Shown here: one piece after another, positions 1 to 7,125 of the stretch
Position numbering within the stretch: the first letter of the stretch is position 1
How the letters are laid out: each line of letters opens with the position of its first letter
The notes under the pieces: model-generated
The model's database searches: none
What the model was told of the DNA's origin: nothing
Seen by the model: the letters and a program-made list of their open reading frames with translations, nothing else
From: CAG-488 sp963625295
GTDB lineage: Bacteria > Bacillota > Clostridia > Oscillospirales > Acutalibacteraceae
DNA: 19,267 nucleotides
Assembly (NCBI GenBank): GCA_963625295.1
Contig: CAVFTC010000035.1
Location: 1-19,267 of the forward strand
Direction: 5' to 3'
Position numbers and translations under genes: made by a program

Positions 1-2
1 AA

Positions 3-95
3 GTTAGAAAACGGGAGAAAAAAAGAGAAAAAGTTAGAAAAAAAGATATAATTAAAGATGAATTCGATAAGCGGGCGGCGGAGCAGCAGTTTTGA
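3..95 (+). other. Possible 3' end of an upstream gene (lysine-rich)
   Basis: One frame stays open from the window edge to a TGA at 93-95. It reads as a very basic, charged tail that ends in DEFDKRAAEQQF. The last dozen residues look like protein, but the first 45 bases are almost pure purine (repeats of aaaagttagaaa) and such sequence rarely contains stops, so the open frame is weak evidence. It could equally be an A-rich intergenic stretch upstream of ctsR. There is no terminator hairpin between it and the ctsR promoter. Confidence 0.25.
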
Positions 96-107
96 CTTTC
101 CTCGACC
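91..107 (-). promoter_or_regulatory. Upstream CtsR operator (inverted)
   Basis: Read on the minus strand this is GGTCGAG-GAA-AGTCAAA: one perfect and one 5/7 match to the CtsR heptad (A/GGTCAAA) with the normal three-base spacer. It lies just upstream of the -35 box. Because one half is degenerate, it may be an auxiliary site. Confidence 0.5.
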
Positions 108-108
108 T

Positions 109-137
109 TTGACAAAAGGTCAAAGAAGGTCTATAAT
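109..137 (+). promoter_or_regulatory. Sigma-A promoter of the ctsR-clpC operon
   Basis: TTGACA at 109-114 and TATAAT at 132-137 are both perfect consensus hexamers separated by exactly 17 bases. Transcription should begin near 144, giving a leader of about 44 bases before the ctsR ATG. A promoter this strong needs a repressor, which fits the CtsR boxes that overlap it. Confidence 0.93.
118..134 (+). promoter_or_regulatory. CtsR operator between -35 and -10
   Basis: GGTCAAA-GAA-GGTCTAT: a perfect first heptad at 118-124 and a degenerate second one at 128-134 that runs into the -10 box. Binding here would block RNA polymerase directly. The first heptad also forms an inverted pair with TTTGACA at 108-114, which contains the -35. 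Confidence 0.8.
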
Positions 138-151
138 TTGACTTGTCAAAA

Positions 152-174
152 GGTCAAAGAAAGTCAAAGTCAAA
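152..174 (+). promoter_or_regulatory. Perfect CtsR operator just downstream of the start site
   Basis: GGTCAAA (152-158), spacer GAA, AGTCAAA (162-168) matches the direct-repeat CtsR consensus in full. A third AGTCAAA follows at 168-174 and runs into the ribosome binding site AAAAGGAGA (172-180). The site lies 8-30 bases after the expected transcription start, so CtsR bound here would act as a roadblock. Confidence 0.92.
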
Positions 175-187
175 AGGAGATGATGAT

Positions 188-637
188 ATGAGTATGAGCA
201 ATGAGATAGCAAAGCTTATTCTCGATATGCTCAGTGATGACGGAGAGACGGAGATTCAAAGAAACGAGATGGCTCAGCATCTCGGCTGTGTTCCGAGTCA
301 GATAAATTATGTCATATCCTCAAGATTTACTCCCGAACAGGGATATATCGTAGAGAGCAGGCGCGGAGGCGGCGGCTACATCAAGATAACCCGAGCGAAA
401 TATGACAGTAAATCGGCGGTGCTGATGCATGTTGTTAACTCGATCGGAAATTCGATTGATCAGGCAAGCTGCAAGGCGCATATATATAATCTGAATTATC
501 AGAACATTTTGTCTCCGGAAATTTCTAAGCTTATGCTTGCGGCAACCGGCGAAAGATGCCTTCGTGAGGTTCCCGCAGATCTGAGAGACATAGTAAGGGC
601 ATCAATTTTCAAGCAAATGCTTTTAGCAAACCAGTAA
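188..637 (+). CDS. ctsR: CtsR, class III heat-shock repressor
   Basis: CtsR is the DNA-binding repressor of clp and stress genes in Gram-positive bacteria; it dimerises on tandem heptads and is removed on heat or protein stress. The 149-aa product has an N-terminal winged helix-turn-helix (about residues 5-70, with GCVPSQINYVISSRF as recognition region) and the tetraglycine wing RRGGGGYIKI (R59, G60-G63). That wing is known in Bacillus CtsR as the heat-sensing loop. The C-terminal half is the helical dimerisation domain that interacts with McsB/ClpC. I chose ATG 188 because AAAAGGAGA ends 7 bases before it. A longer frame from TTG 143 would begin inside the operator and encode a lysine-rich extension not seen in the family. 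It is first in the operon, 23 bases ahead of mcsA, and the operators upstream indicate autoregulation. Confidence 0.95.
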   Translation: MSMSNEIAKLILDMLSDDGETEIQRNEMAQHLGCVPSQINYVISSRFTPEQGYIVESRRGGGGYIKITRAKYDSKSAVLMHVVNSIGNSIDQASCKAHIYNLNYQNILSPEISKLMLAATGERCLREVPADLRDIVRASIFKQMLLANQ

Positions 638-660
638 TAAAGAACGAAAGGAAGATTTAT

Positions 661-1179
661 ATGTTGTGTCAAAATTGCGGAAAAAATGAAGCTACAACAC
701 ATGTAAAGCGTGTTGTGAACGGCGATACTACCGAAATGCACCTTTGCCGGAGCTGTGCCGAGCATCTCGGCTACGGCGATATTTTCTCCGGCTTCGGATT
801 TGATCTCGGCAATATCTTTTCAGGTCTTCTCGGCGAGGATATGCCGCTCCTCAGCTCAACTCATGAGGAAAAATGTCCGAAATGCGGATACGCCTTCTCG
901 GATATAGTCAAAAACGGACGCCTCGGCTGCGCCGATTGCTACAGAAAATTTTACGACAGACTTCTGCCGAGTTTGCAGAGAATCCACGGTAAAATAAAGC
1001 ATACGGGCAAGCAGGCGACAATGGTTCCCCATGTTGCGCAGGAGGACAAAGCTCCGAAAATTGACCCGGTAATGAAGCTCAAGGAGGACATGCAAAAGGC
1101 CATCGAAGAACAAAACTTCGAGCAGGCGGCAGTTCTCAGAGACAGAATAAAAGAAATGGAGGCAGGCAATAATGAATAA
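661..1179 (+). CDS. mcsA: McsA, zinc-binding activator of McsB arginine kinase
   Basis: McsA binds and activates the McsB protein arginine kinase and links it to CtsR and ClpC. The 172-aa protein has four CxxC pairs (C3/C6, C29/C32, C72/C75, C90/C93), the two zinc-binding modules expected in the family, joined by a glycine/phenylalanine-rich linker (about residues 37-60). The C-terminus carries a UVR helical hairpin (about residues 137-168, ending in FEQAAVLRDRIKEME), the same motif that lies in the middle domain of ClpC. AAAGGAAG at 647-654 is the ribosome binding site. Its last 8 bases overlap the mcsB start, indicating translational coupling, which suits two proteins that act as a complex. 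Length is normal for the family. Confidence 0.95.
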   Translation: MLCQNCGKNEATTHVKRVVNGDTTEMHLCRSCAEHLGYGDIFSGFGFDLGNIFSGLLGEDMPLLSSTHEEKCPKCGYAFSDIVKNGRLGCADCYRKFYDRLLPSLQRIHGKIKHTGKQATMVPHVAQEDKAPKIDPVMKLKEDMQKAIEEQNFEQAAVLRDRIKEMEAGNNE

Positions 1180-2196
1180 GTGGTATATTGAAAACGGCGA
1201 CCGTGGCGACATTGTTATAANNNNNNNNNNGTTATAAGCACCCGTGTCCGTCTTGCAAGAAACCTTGAAGAATATCCGTTTCCCTGCCGCCTTACGGTCA
1301 AGGGTAAGGAAAAGGTTTGCGAGGAAATCAAAAATGCCGTGCTCAGCGACGATTGCTGGGGCTTCGGCTTCACATGGATGAAGGACTTCACCCGTTCGCA
1401 GGCGATATCGCTTGCCGAGCGTCACCTTGTCAGCCCGGAATTTGCCTCCGACAGAGCAGGTCGAGGCTTGCTTTTGACAGACGATGAGGCAATCAGCATA
1501 ATGCTCTGCGAGGAGGATCACATCAGACTGCAGGTCATGATGGCAGGTCTTGCACTCAAGGAGGCATACAGCGTTGCCGACAAGGTTGACAACATCATCG
1601 GCAGCAAGCTCAACTATGCATACGACGAAAGAATCGGTTATCTGACCCAGTGTCCGACCAATCTCGGCACGGCGATGAGAGCGTCGGTTATGCTTCATTT
1701 GCCGGCACTGACCCGTTGCGGTCAGATAGGCAAGCTTGCCGCAACCGTGTCGAAGCTCGGTCTTGTTATCCGTGGCGCATACGGTGAGGGCAGCAGCCCC
1801 CGTGGAGATATCTATCAGCTCAGCAATCAGATAACGCTCGGAATTTCCGAGGAAACTGCGCTGGATAATCTCCAGTCAATTACATTGCAGCTTGTTGCAC
1901 AGGAGCGTGCGGCAGCGGAAAAGCTTCTGGAAAGTCCCGCCGAGGAGGATAAAATCTTCCGTGCAAAGGGTATTCTTCAGAATGCGAGAGTTCTCAGCGG
2001 CGACGAGTATATGGAGCTTGCTTCGCTTCTCAGAATGGGCATCTCTAACAAAACGATTGACTTTGACATAACAAAGCTCAATGAGCTTTCGGTCAAGGTT
2101 CAGCCTGCCACGATCAACGCCCTTGAGGGCAAGGAGCTTTCTCCGCAGGAGAGAGACATTATCCGAGCCGAATGGGTTAGAAAGGCATTTGAGTAA
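1172..2196 (+). CDS. mcsB: McsB, protein arginine kinase (interrupted by an N run)
   Basis: McsB belongs to the phosphagen-kinase fold and phosphorylates arginines on proteins, marking them for ClpC-ClpP and inactivating CtsR. The start at ATG 1172 (MNKWYIENGDRGDIVI) overlaps mcsA by 8 bases. After the N run the frame resumes with STRVRLARN, the nucleotide-binding arginine motif. Also visible are CEEDHIRLQ, CPTNLGTAMRA (active-site cysteine loop), and RGAYGEGSSPRGDIYQLSNQ, all diagnostic. As written the N run breaks the frame. However, GTTATAA occurs both at 1214-1220 and 1231-1237; collapsing the two copies and removing the Ns (17 bases) restores one continuous 335-aa frame of normal length. 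I therefore regard the gene as intact and the break as an assembly artefact. Confidence 0.94.
1221..1230. other. Assembly gap (10 N) inside mcsB
   Basis: Ten Ns are flanked by identical GTTATAA on both sides. This is the signature of two contigs with a short unrecognised overlap joined by a fixed-size spacer. No real sequence needs to be missing. Confidence 0.9.
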
Positions 2197-2258
2197 GAGA
2201 TGCAAAAGGAATTTTGAAAGCCTCGTGTTTTTGAATGACCAATGATAATTGATTGAAT

Positions 2259-2302
2259 ACGGGGCTTGTCGGGTTGCAAAAGCGATCGCAGACAAGTCCC
2301 GT
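2259..2302 (+). other. Long hairpin between mcsB and clpC
   Basis: ACGGGGCTTGTC (2259-2270) pairs with GACAAGTCCCGT (2291-2302) with one G-A mismatch, around a 20-base loop. No T tract follows (ttccaaaaag), so it is not a standard terminator. It may be a processing site, a partial attenuator or a protective 3' end for the ctsR-mcsA-mcsB part of the transcript. I see no convincing promoter or CtsR heptad in 2197-2369, so clpC is probably read through from the ctsR promoter. Confidence 0.6.
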
Positions 2303-2310
2303 TTCCAAAA

Positions 2311-2344
2311 AGCAATCCGCACACCTCAATTGTGCGGTATTGCC
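2311..2344 (+). repeat. Palindromic intergenic repeat, copy A (clpC leader)
   Basis: CCGCACA (2317-2323) and TGTGCGG (2331-2337) form a 7-bp stem around a 7-base loop, extended by AGCAAT on the left and TATTGCC on the right with one bulged base. It lies 25 bases before the clpC ATG. Related copies occur at 7061, 8775, 14493, 18092 and at the window end. Confidence 0.85.
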
Positions 2345-2369
2345 CTAAAATCTACAAGGGGTGATTTTT

Positions 2370-4832
2370 ATGTATAAATTTACAGGCTTTACTCAGAAAG
2401 CAAACACGGCGCTTAACGCCGCAATAGAATATGCGGAGAATCTCGGTCACACATACATCGGCAGCGAGCATCTTCTGCTCGGTCTGCTCTCGAGCGAGGG
2501 AAGCGTTGCATACACTGCCCTCACCGCAAGAGGAATTACTGCGGATAATGTCGAAACGGCTGTCAGAAACAGCGTCGGTATCGGCACTCCGACGGTTCTT
2601 TCACCGAATGATTTTACTCCGAGAAGCAAGAACATCATTGAAACGGCGGTTTCAATCGCCAGAAGTCTCGGTCACGGCTATGTCGGCACAGAGCATCTTT
2701 TGATAGCGATTCTCCGTGACAACAGCTGCTACGCCATGGATATTCTTGACGCAATGAATGTTTCCGCCGCAGATGTTGCGGAGGAAATCACGAAATCCGT
2801 CAATGTTTCGCAGAATGACGCAAGTCCGAGATCTAAGACGCAGGAAAAAGGCAAAACGGAAACTCCGACCCTTGACCAGTTCGGCAGAGATCTCACCGCC
2901 ATTGCCCGTCAGGGTAAGATTGATCCGGTTATTGGCAGACAAAAGGAGATTGAAAGAGTTATTCAAATCCTTTGCCGCAGGACGAAGAACAATCCTTGCC
3001 TTATCGGTGAACCCGGCGTAGGCAAAACAGCCATCGCCGAGGGCTTGGCACTTAAAATTGCATCGGGCGAGGTTCCGGAGATTCTAAAGGACAAGAGAAT
3101 AGTTGCGCTTGACCTGACAGGCATGGTTGCAGGTACAAAATACCGTGGCGACTTTGAGGAGAGAATCAAGTCTGCCATCGACGAGGTTTCCAAGGCAGGC
3201 AACATTATCCTCTTTATTGATGAGGTTCACACACTCATCGGCGCAGGTGCGGCAGAGGGCGCAGTTGACGCAGCCAACATTCTCAAGCCGGCTCTTGCAA
3301 GGGGAGAAATGCAGGTCATCGGCGCAACGACGATTGAGGAATACAGAAAGAACATTGAAAAGGATGCTGCTCTCGAGCGTCGTTTCCAGTCGGTTCTTGT
3401 CGGCGAGCCGAGCCGTGAGGAGGCCGTTGAGATACTCAAGGGCATCAGAGATAAATATGAAGCTCACCATAAGGTAAAGATTACCGACGAAGCCATAGAG
3501 GCGGCGGTCAAAATGTCGTCAAGATACATCGGCGACAGATTCCTGCCCGATAAGGCGATCGACCTTATCGACGAAGCGGCTTCAAAGGTTCGCCTGCGTG
3601 CCTACACTCCGCCAGAGGATATCAGAGAGCTTGAGGAGAAAATCAAGCGTATAAACGAAGAAAAGGCTTCGGCTGTCAACAGTCAGAACTTTGAACAGGC
3701 GGCTGCCCTGCGTGACGAGGAAAAAGAGGTTAAGACCCACCTTGAAAACGCAAAGGAGGGCTGGAAGAAGCAGAATTCAGAAACAAACGGCGTTGTAACT
3801 CCCGACGAAATTGCAGCAATCGTTTCCGAGTGGACGCATATTCCTGTTGTTCAGCTCACAGAGGAGGAGAGCCAGAGACTTCTCCACATGGAGGAGGAGC
3901 TTCACAGAAGAATCGTCGGTCAGGATCAGGCTGTTTCCGCAGTTGCAAAGGCTATCCGCCGTGGCAGAGTCGGACTCAAAGACCCGAACAGACCGACAGG
4001 CTCGTTCATCTTCCTCGGCCCGACAGGCGTAGGTAAAACAGAGCTTTGCAAAACTCTTGCCGCAACGCTTTTCGGCGATGAGAGCGCAATGATAAGGCTT
4101 GATATGTCCGAGTTCATGGAGAAGCACACCGTCTCCAAGCTTGTCGGTTCGCCTCCGGGCTATGTCGGATATGATGAGGGCGGCCAGCTCACCGAAAAGG
4201 TTCGCCGTAAGCCGTACAGCGTGGTTCTTTTCGATGAGATTGAAAAGGCTCACCCCGATGTGTTCAACATGCTTCTGCAAATTCTTGACGACGGCGTTCT
4301 TACCGATTCGCAGGGCAGAAAGGTCGATTTTAAGAACTGCATTATCATTATGACCTCGAATGTCGGCGCAAAGCTCATCACAAACGCCGGCAACTCCGCA
4401 CTCGGCTTCAAGGGCGAGGAGGGCGACGGTACGATGAGCCAGAGCGACATTAAGGACGCAGTTATGGGAGAATTGAAGAAATGCTTCCGCCCCGAGTTCC
4501 TTAACAGGGTTGACGATATCATAGTATTTGAGCAGCTCAACAAGGACGATATCAAGGAGATTGCACGCAGAATGCTCAAGACGCTCAGAAACCGTGTTCA
4601 TGACATGGGCATTGAGCTTGATTTTGACGACAGCGCAATCGAAAAGATTTCCGACGAGGGCTTTGACCCGGTATACGGCGCAAGACCGCTCAGACGAGCT
4701 ATTCAGTCGCAGATCGAGGATAAGCTCAGCGAGGAAATGCTTGACGGTTCGGTAACATCGGGCAACAAATATGTTTGCAAGCATACCGACGACGGATTTG
4801 TATTTGAAACCGCCGAGGCAAAGGCAGAATAA
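2370..4832 (+). CDS. clpC: ClpC, AAA+ unfoldase of the ClpCP protease
   Basis: ClpC is a hexameric Hsp100 ATPase that unfolds substrates, including arginine-phosphorylated ones marked by McsB, and feeds them to ClpP. The 820-aa protein has the double Clp N-domain (about 1-145), a first AAA+ module with Walker A GEPGVGKT (213-220) and Walker B ILFIDE (280-285), and a middle coiled-coil with a UVR motif (NFEQAAALRDE from residue 440) that distinguishes ClpC from ClpA/ClpB. A second AAA+ module follows with Walker A GPTGVGKT (550-557) and Walker B VVLFDE (618-623), then the C-terminal D2-small domain. I chose ATG 2370 because AAGGGGTG (2356-2363) precedes it by 6 bases; the GTG at 2361 lies within that site. 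Length is typical. It is last in the operon and is followed by a strong hairpin at 4851. Confidence 0.97.
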   Translation: MYKFTGFTQKANTALNAAIEYAENLGHTYIGSEHLLLGLLSSEGSVAYTALTARGITADNVETAVRNSVGIGTPTVLSPNDFTPRSKNIIETAVSIARSLGHGYVGTEHLLIAILRDNSCYAMDILDAMNVSAADVAEEITKSVNVSQNDASPRSKTQEKGKTETPTLDQFGRDLTAIARQGKIDPVIGRQKEIERVIQILCRRTKNNPCLIGEPGVGKTAIAEGLALKIASGEVPEILKDKRIVALDLTGMVAGTKYRGDFEERIKSAIDEVSKAGNIILFIDEVHTLIGAGAAEGAVDAANILKPALARGEMQVIGATTIEEYRKNIEKDAALERRFQSVLVGEPSREEAVEILKGIRDKYEAHHKVKITDEAIEAAVKMSSRYIGDRFLPDKAIDLIDEAASKVRLRAYTPPEDIRELEEKIKRINEEKASAVNSQNFEQAAALRDEEKEVKTHLENAKEGWKKQNSETNGVVTPDEIAAIVSEWTHIPVVQLTEEESQRLLHMEEELHRRIVGQDQAVSAVAKAIRRGRVGLKDPNRPTGSFIFLGPTGVGKTELCKTLAATLFGDESAMIRLDMSEFMEKHTVSKLVGSPPGYVGYDEGGQLTEKVRRKPYSVVLFDEIEKAHPDVFNMLLQILDDGVLTDSQGRKVDFKNCIIIMTSNVGAKLITNAGNSALGFKGEEGDGTMSQSDIKDAVMGELKKCFRPEFLNRVDDIIVFEQLNKDDIKEIARRMLKTLRNRVHDMGIELDFDDSAIEKISDEGFDPVYGARPLRRAIQSQIEDKLSEEMLDGSVTSGNKYVCKHTDDGFVFETAEAKAE

Positions 4833-4847
4833 CAAACAGCATAAAGT

Positions 4848-4882
4848 ACACCGCCGAGCAGGATTTTCCCTGTTCGGCGGCG
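4848..4882 (+). terminator. Hairpin after clpC, probable terminator
   Basis: CCGCCGAGCAGG (4851-4862) pairs with CCTGTTCGGCGG (4869-4880) through 12 base pairs including one G-T wobble; the loop is ATTTTC. Only a short cggcttt follows, so termination may be incomplete or the hairpin may protect the 3' end. Its sequence is almost the same as the minus-strand hairpin after pncB (5231-5265). Confidence 0.65.
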
Positions 4883-4905
4883 GCTTTGTGTAGCAGCAGT
4901 TAGAT

Positions 4906-4943
4906 GTAATTATTACAGCATATGTAATAATACGACATTATTG
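4906..4943. promoter_or_regulatory. AT-rich inverted half-sites upstream of the first xre gene
   Basis: Three related half-sites lie close together: GTAATTATTAC (4906-4916), GTAATAATAC (4924-4933) and CATTATTG (4936-4943). The last two form an inverted repeat (AATAAT/ATTATT, five-base spacer). A possible extended -10 (TGgTCTAAT, 4954-4962) lies just downstream, with no good -35. This arrangement suits an operator for the adjacent Xre protein, but that is inference. Confidence 0.4.
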
Positions 4944-4998
4944 TATCAAAATGTGGTCTAATTGTCAATAACAACATCTGTAATATTCGGAGGGCGTT

Positions 4999-5226
4999 AT
5001 GGCAGTTTACACAGACATATTAAAAGAACTAAGGCGAGATAAGCGATTAACTCAGCTTGACATGGCGAGGCACTTCGGAATCAGTCAAACAATGTATTCG
5101 ATGTATGAAAGCGGAAGAAGAACCATGAAGCTTGAAATGCTTTGCGAGCTTGCCGATATTCTTGAAACCTCAACGGACTATATTCTCGGCAGAACCGCCC
5201 AACAAAAGCCGTATCCAAAAAGATAA
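4999..5226 (+). CDS. Small Xre-family helix-turn-helix regulator
   Basis: The 75-aa protein is essentially one Cro/C1-type helix-turn-helix domain. Residues 6-60 contain LKELRRDKRLTQLDMARHFG, then the recognition helix ISQTMYSMYESGRR and the usual ending LADILETSTDYILGR. It should bind DNA as a dimer; no effector domain is present. Start ATG 4999 follows GGAGG at 4989-4993. It stands alone between clpC and the convergent pncB and is enclosed by two mirror-image copies of a terminator hairpin. The inverted AT-rich sites upstream suggest self-regulation. The target genes are unknown. I see no toxin partner beside it. Confidence 0.85.
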   Translation: MAVYTDILKELRRDKRLTQLDMARHFGISQTMYSMYESGRRTMKLEMLCELADILETSTDYILGRTAQQKPYPKR

Positions 5227-5274
5227 AAATTCACCGCCGAACGGAAAAATCCTGCTCGACGGTGAATCTTTATC
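5222..5274. terminator. Bidirectional terminator between xre and pncB
   Basis: GATAAAAATTCACCG (5222-5236) pairs with CGGTGAATCTTTATC (5260-5274) over 15 positions with one mismatch; an inner stem-loop continues inside. A-rich sequence precedes it and T-rich sequence follows it. It overlaps the xre stop (5224-5226) and the pncB stop (5270-5272), so it can terminate both convergent genes. Read from the pncB side, its centre is nearly the same as the hairpin after clpC. Confidence 0.85.
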
Positions 5275-6718
5275 TTTTGCTGTATTGATTGATAAGCTCG
5301 TGCTTGATATCCCAAAGACGCTGGGAAAGATCGACATAGTAGTTATGCGGATTTTCAAATCTTGTAACCTCGTCCCAAAGCGTGTCAACTTGGTCGAGAC
5401 AATATTTTTTGATATCGTCGATATTCTGATACTCATAAACTCTCTTGCCGCCGATGAAAAGCGGCTGGAGAAGCTGACGGGCGGAGAAGTTGTAGACATT
5501 CTTACGCTTCCATGTGTAATCAGGATCGAAAATCTCGTAGTCTTGGCTGTCGTCAATCGTTTCGTCCTCAAGGGTGATGACATCGGCAAGCGCCTTGCCC
5601 GATTCGTTGTCATAGAGTCTCCAAAGCTTCTTTGCGCCGGGTGTGGTGACCTTGGCGGCGTTCTCGCTGAGCTTGATTTTCGGAATCATTTCGCCGTCCT
5701 TTTCAATTGCGCAGAGCTTGTAAACTCCGCCGAAAACGGGAGCGGACGAAGCGGTGATAAGTCTTTCGCCGACGCCGAAGGAGTCAACCTTTGCGCCCTG
5801 CAAAAGCATATCTCTTATAATGTATTCGTCGAGGGAGTTTGAGGCAACTATTTTAACATCCTCAAAGCCTGCTTCGTCAAGCATAACTCTTGCTTTTTTT
5901 GAAAGATATGTAATGTCTCCGCTGTCTATTCTGATTCCCTTCGGGCGGAAGCCTCTGGGGAGAACCTCACGCTTGAAGGCCTCAATGGCGTTGGGAATAC
6001 CGGATTTCAGTACATTGTAGGTGTCAACAAGGAGGGTGCAGTCGTCGGGATAAGACCTTGCGTAGGCGCAGAAGGCGTCAAGCTCCGAGTCGAAAAGCTG
6101 AACCCAGCTGTGAGCCATTGTGCCCAAGGCAGGCACTCCGAATTCACGGTCAACTATGGTACATGCCGTGCCTGCGCAGCCTGCGATATATGCGGCTCTT
6201 GCGCCGTAAACCGCACCGTCGAAGCCCTGAGCACGCCTTGAGCCGAATTCCATTATCGGTCTGCCGTGAGCGGCACGGACAATACGGTTGGTTTTTGTTG
6301 CAATAAGGCTTTGATGGTTGATGGCAAGCAGAACCATAGTTTCAATGAACTGAGCCTGCATAACGGGACCCTTGACCGTTACGATAGGCTCACGGGGGAA
6401 GATAGGAGTTCCCTCCGGAACGCTGTATACATCACATTTGAATTCAAAATTTTTGAGATATTCAAGAAATTCCTCACAGAAGCCTCTGCCTCTGAGATAT
6501 TCGATGTCTTTATCCGAAAAGCTCAGATTTTCGAGATATTCGACAAGCTGCTCAACACCAGCCATGATGGCGAAGCCGCCCTTGTCGGGAATGGTTCGGA
6601 AAAACATATCGAACTGTGCCGTTGTGTCCCCTTTTCCGTTGAGAAAATAGCCGTTGGCCATAGTGATCTCGTAAAAATCGGTGAGCATTGTAAGATTTCT
6701 TTTTTTTAAGTCGTTCAT
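5270..6718 (-). CDS. pncB: Nicotinate phosphoribosyltransferase
   Basis: The enzyme makes nicotinate mononucleotide from nicotinate and PRPP (with ATP), the entry step of the Preiss-Handler NAD salvage route in the cytoplasm. The 482-aa protein opens with the family signature LTMLTDFYEITMANGYF. It contains EFGSRRAQGFDGAVYGARAA, the segment ALGTMAHSWVQ with H203 (the position of the phosphorylated histidine in the family), and IRIDSGDI followed by the phosphate-binding end of the barrel (IVASNSLDEYII, FGVGERL). Length matches Gram-positive homologues. I chose the ATG at 6718 because AAGGCGG precedes it by about 8 bases; the GTG three codons upstream overlaps that site. It is monocistronic, with a strong promoter at 6761-6789. 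Confidence 0.95.
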   Translation of the reverse strand: MNDLKKRNLTMLTDFYEITMANGYFLNGKGDTTAQFDMFFRTIPDKGGFAIMAGVEQLVEYLENLSFSDKDIEYLRGRGFCEEFLEYLKNFEFKCDVYSVPEGTPIFPREPIVTVKGPVMQAQFIETMVLLAINHQSLIATKTNRIVRAAHGRPIMEFGSRRAQGFDGAVYGARAAYIAGCAGTACTIVDREFGVPALGTMAHSWVQLFDSELDAFCAYARSYPDDCTLLVDTYNVLKSGIPNAIEAFKREVLPRGFRPKGIRIDSGDITYLSKKARVMLDEAGFEDVKIVASNSLDEYIIRDMLLQGAKVDSFGVGERLITASSAPVFGGVYKLCAIEKDGEMIPKIKLSENAAKVTTPGAKKLWRLYDNESGKALADVITLEDETIDDSQDYEIFDPDYTWKRKNVYNFSARQLLQPLFIGGKRVYEYQNIDDIKKYCLDQVDTLWDEVTRFENPHNYYVDLSQRLWDIKHELINQYSKR

Positions 6719-6760
6719 AAAATACACCGCCTTAGAGCAATATCTATTACCTTGAACGAT

Positions 6761-6789
6761 ATTATAACACCGTAAATCGGCTTTTTCAA
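6761..6789 (-). promoter_or_regulatory. Sigma-A promoter of pncB
   Basis: On the minus strand, TTGAAA (6784-6789) and TATAAT (6761-6766) are separated by 17 bases, and a TG at the -15/-14 position makes an extended -10. The leader is about 35 bases. I did not recognise an NAD-related operator or riboswitch here. Confidence 0.9.
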
Positions 6790-7003
6790 TCCCATATTTG
6801 AATAATTGTGTGGCATTGACTTAGTTAATTGTATAACAAAAAGGGAAATTCAAACGCAATAATTGTTAAAGTGCATAAAAATTGAGCGTTTGCGAACGAA
6901 TGAGGTCTATAAATAACTAAAAAATATGGTATTACTCTTTATCGGTTGTATTGATCGTTCTTTTATGATATTATTGTATAAAATAAAAAAGGACGGTATT
7001 GAG

Positions 7004-7034
7004 AAAATTGCGGCAGTGAGTCTGCAATTTTTTT
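7004..7034 (+). terminator. Terminator-like hairpin upstream of the second xre gene
   Basis: AAAATTGC (7004-7011) pairs with GCAATTTT (7024-7031) around a 12-base loop, and T residues continue to 7034. No coding gene ends just upstream on this strand. It would therefore end a short non-coding transcript or act as an attenuator in the leader of the xre gene 92 bases downstream. Confidence 0.55.
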
Positions 7035-7060
7035 ACGCAGTCCGGAAAAAATAATGCCAA

Positions 7061-7093
7061 ACAATCCGCACATATCATTTGTGCGGTATTGCC
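7061..7093 (+). repeat. Palindromic intergenic repeat, copy B (xre leader)
   Basis: CCGCACA (7066-7072), a 7-base loop, TGTGCGG (7080-7086) and then TATTGCC reproduce the layout of copy A, including the unpaired T on the right arm. It ends 32 bases before the ATG of the xre gene. Confidence 0.85.
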
Positions 7094-7125
7094 ATAAGCT
7101 TTGAACACGAAATAGGAGGAAAACT

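Larger units (their letters stand above)
6790..7125. other. Non-coding stretch between pncB and the second xre gene
   Basis: This AT-rich region has no convincing reading frame. The first 160 bases hold nothing I can name. It then contains a possible promoter area with a TTGATC-like element near 6951 and AT-rich -10-like boxes at 6964-6986, the terminator-like hairpin at 7004-7034, the palindromic repeat copy B at 7061-7093, and the ribosome binding site of the xre gene (TAGGAGG, ending 7119). Confidence 0.5.

Noticed and set aside
143..187. N-terminal extension of CtsR from a TTG at 143
   Set aside because: It lies in the operator and transcription-start region, has no ribosome binding site, and the ATG at 188 has an excellent one.
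856..1698. Long minus-strand open frame over mcsA/mcsB
   Set aside because: It crosses the N run and lies antisense to two clearly recognised genes; its sequence resembles no protein family.
2361..2369. GTG start three codons upstream for ClpC
   Set aside because: The GTG is part of the Shine-Dalgarno region AAGGGGTG; the ATG at 2370 has the right spacing and the usual family start.
2197..2369. CtsR operator directly in front of clpC
   Set aside because: No GGTCAAA or AGTCAAA heptads are visible in this spacer.
3777..4835. 352-codon minus-strand open frame inside clpC
   Set aside because: It is the mirror of a strongly conserved gene with biased codon use; no ribosome binding site or family features.
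4999..5226. Toxin-antitoxin pair built around the first xre gene
   Set aside because: No second small gene lies beside it; only terminators and clpC/pncB flank it.
5132..5842. Plus-strand open frame overlapping xre and antisense to pncB
   Set aside because: It starts inside the xre gene in another frame and runs through the shared terminator; pncB explains the coding signal.
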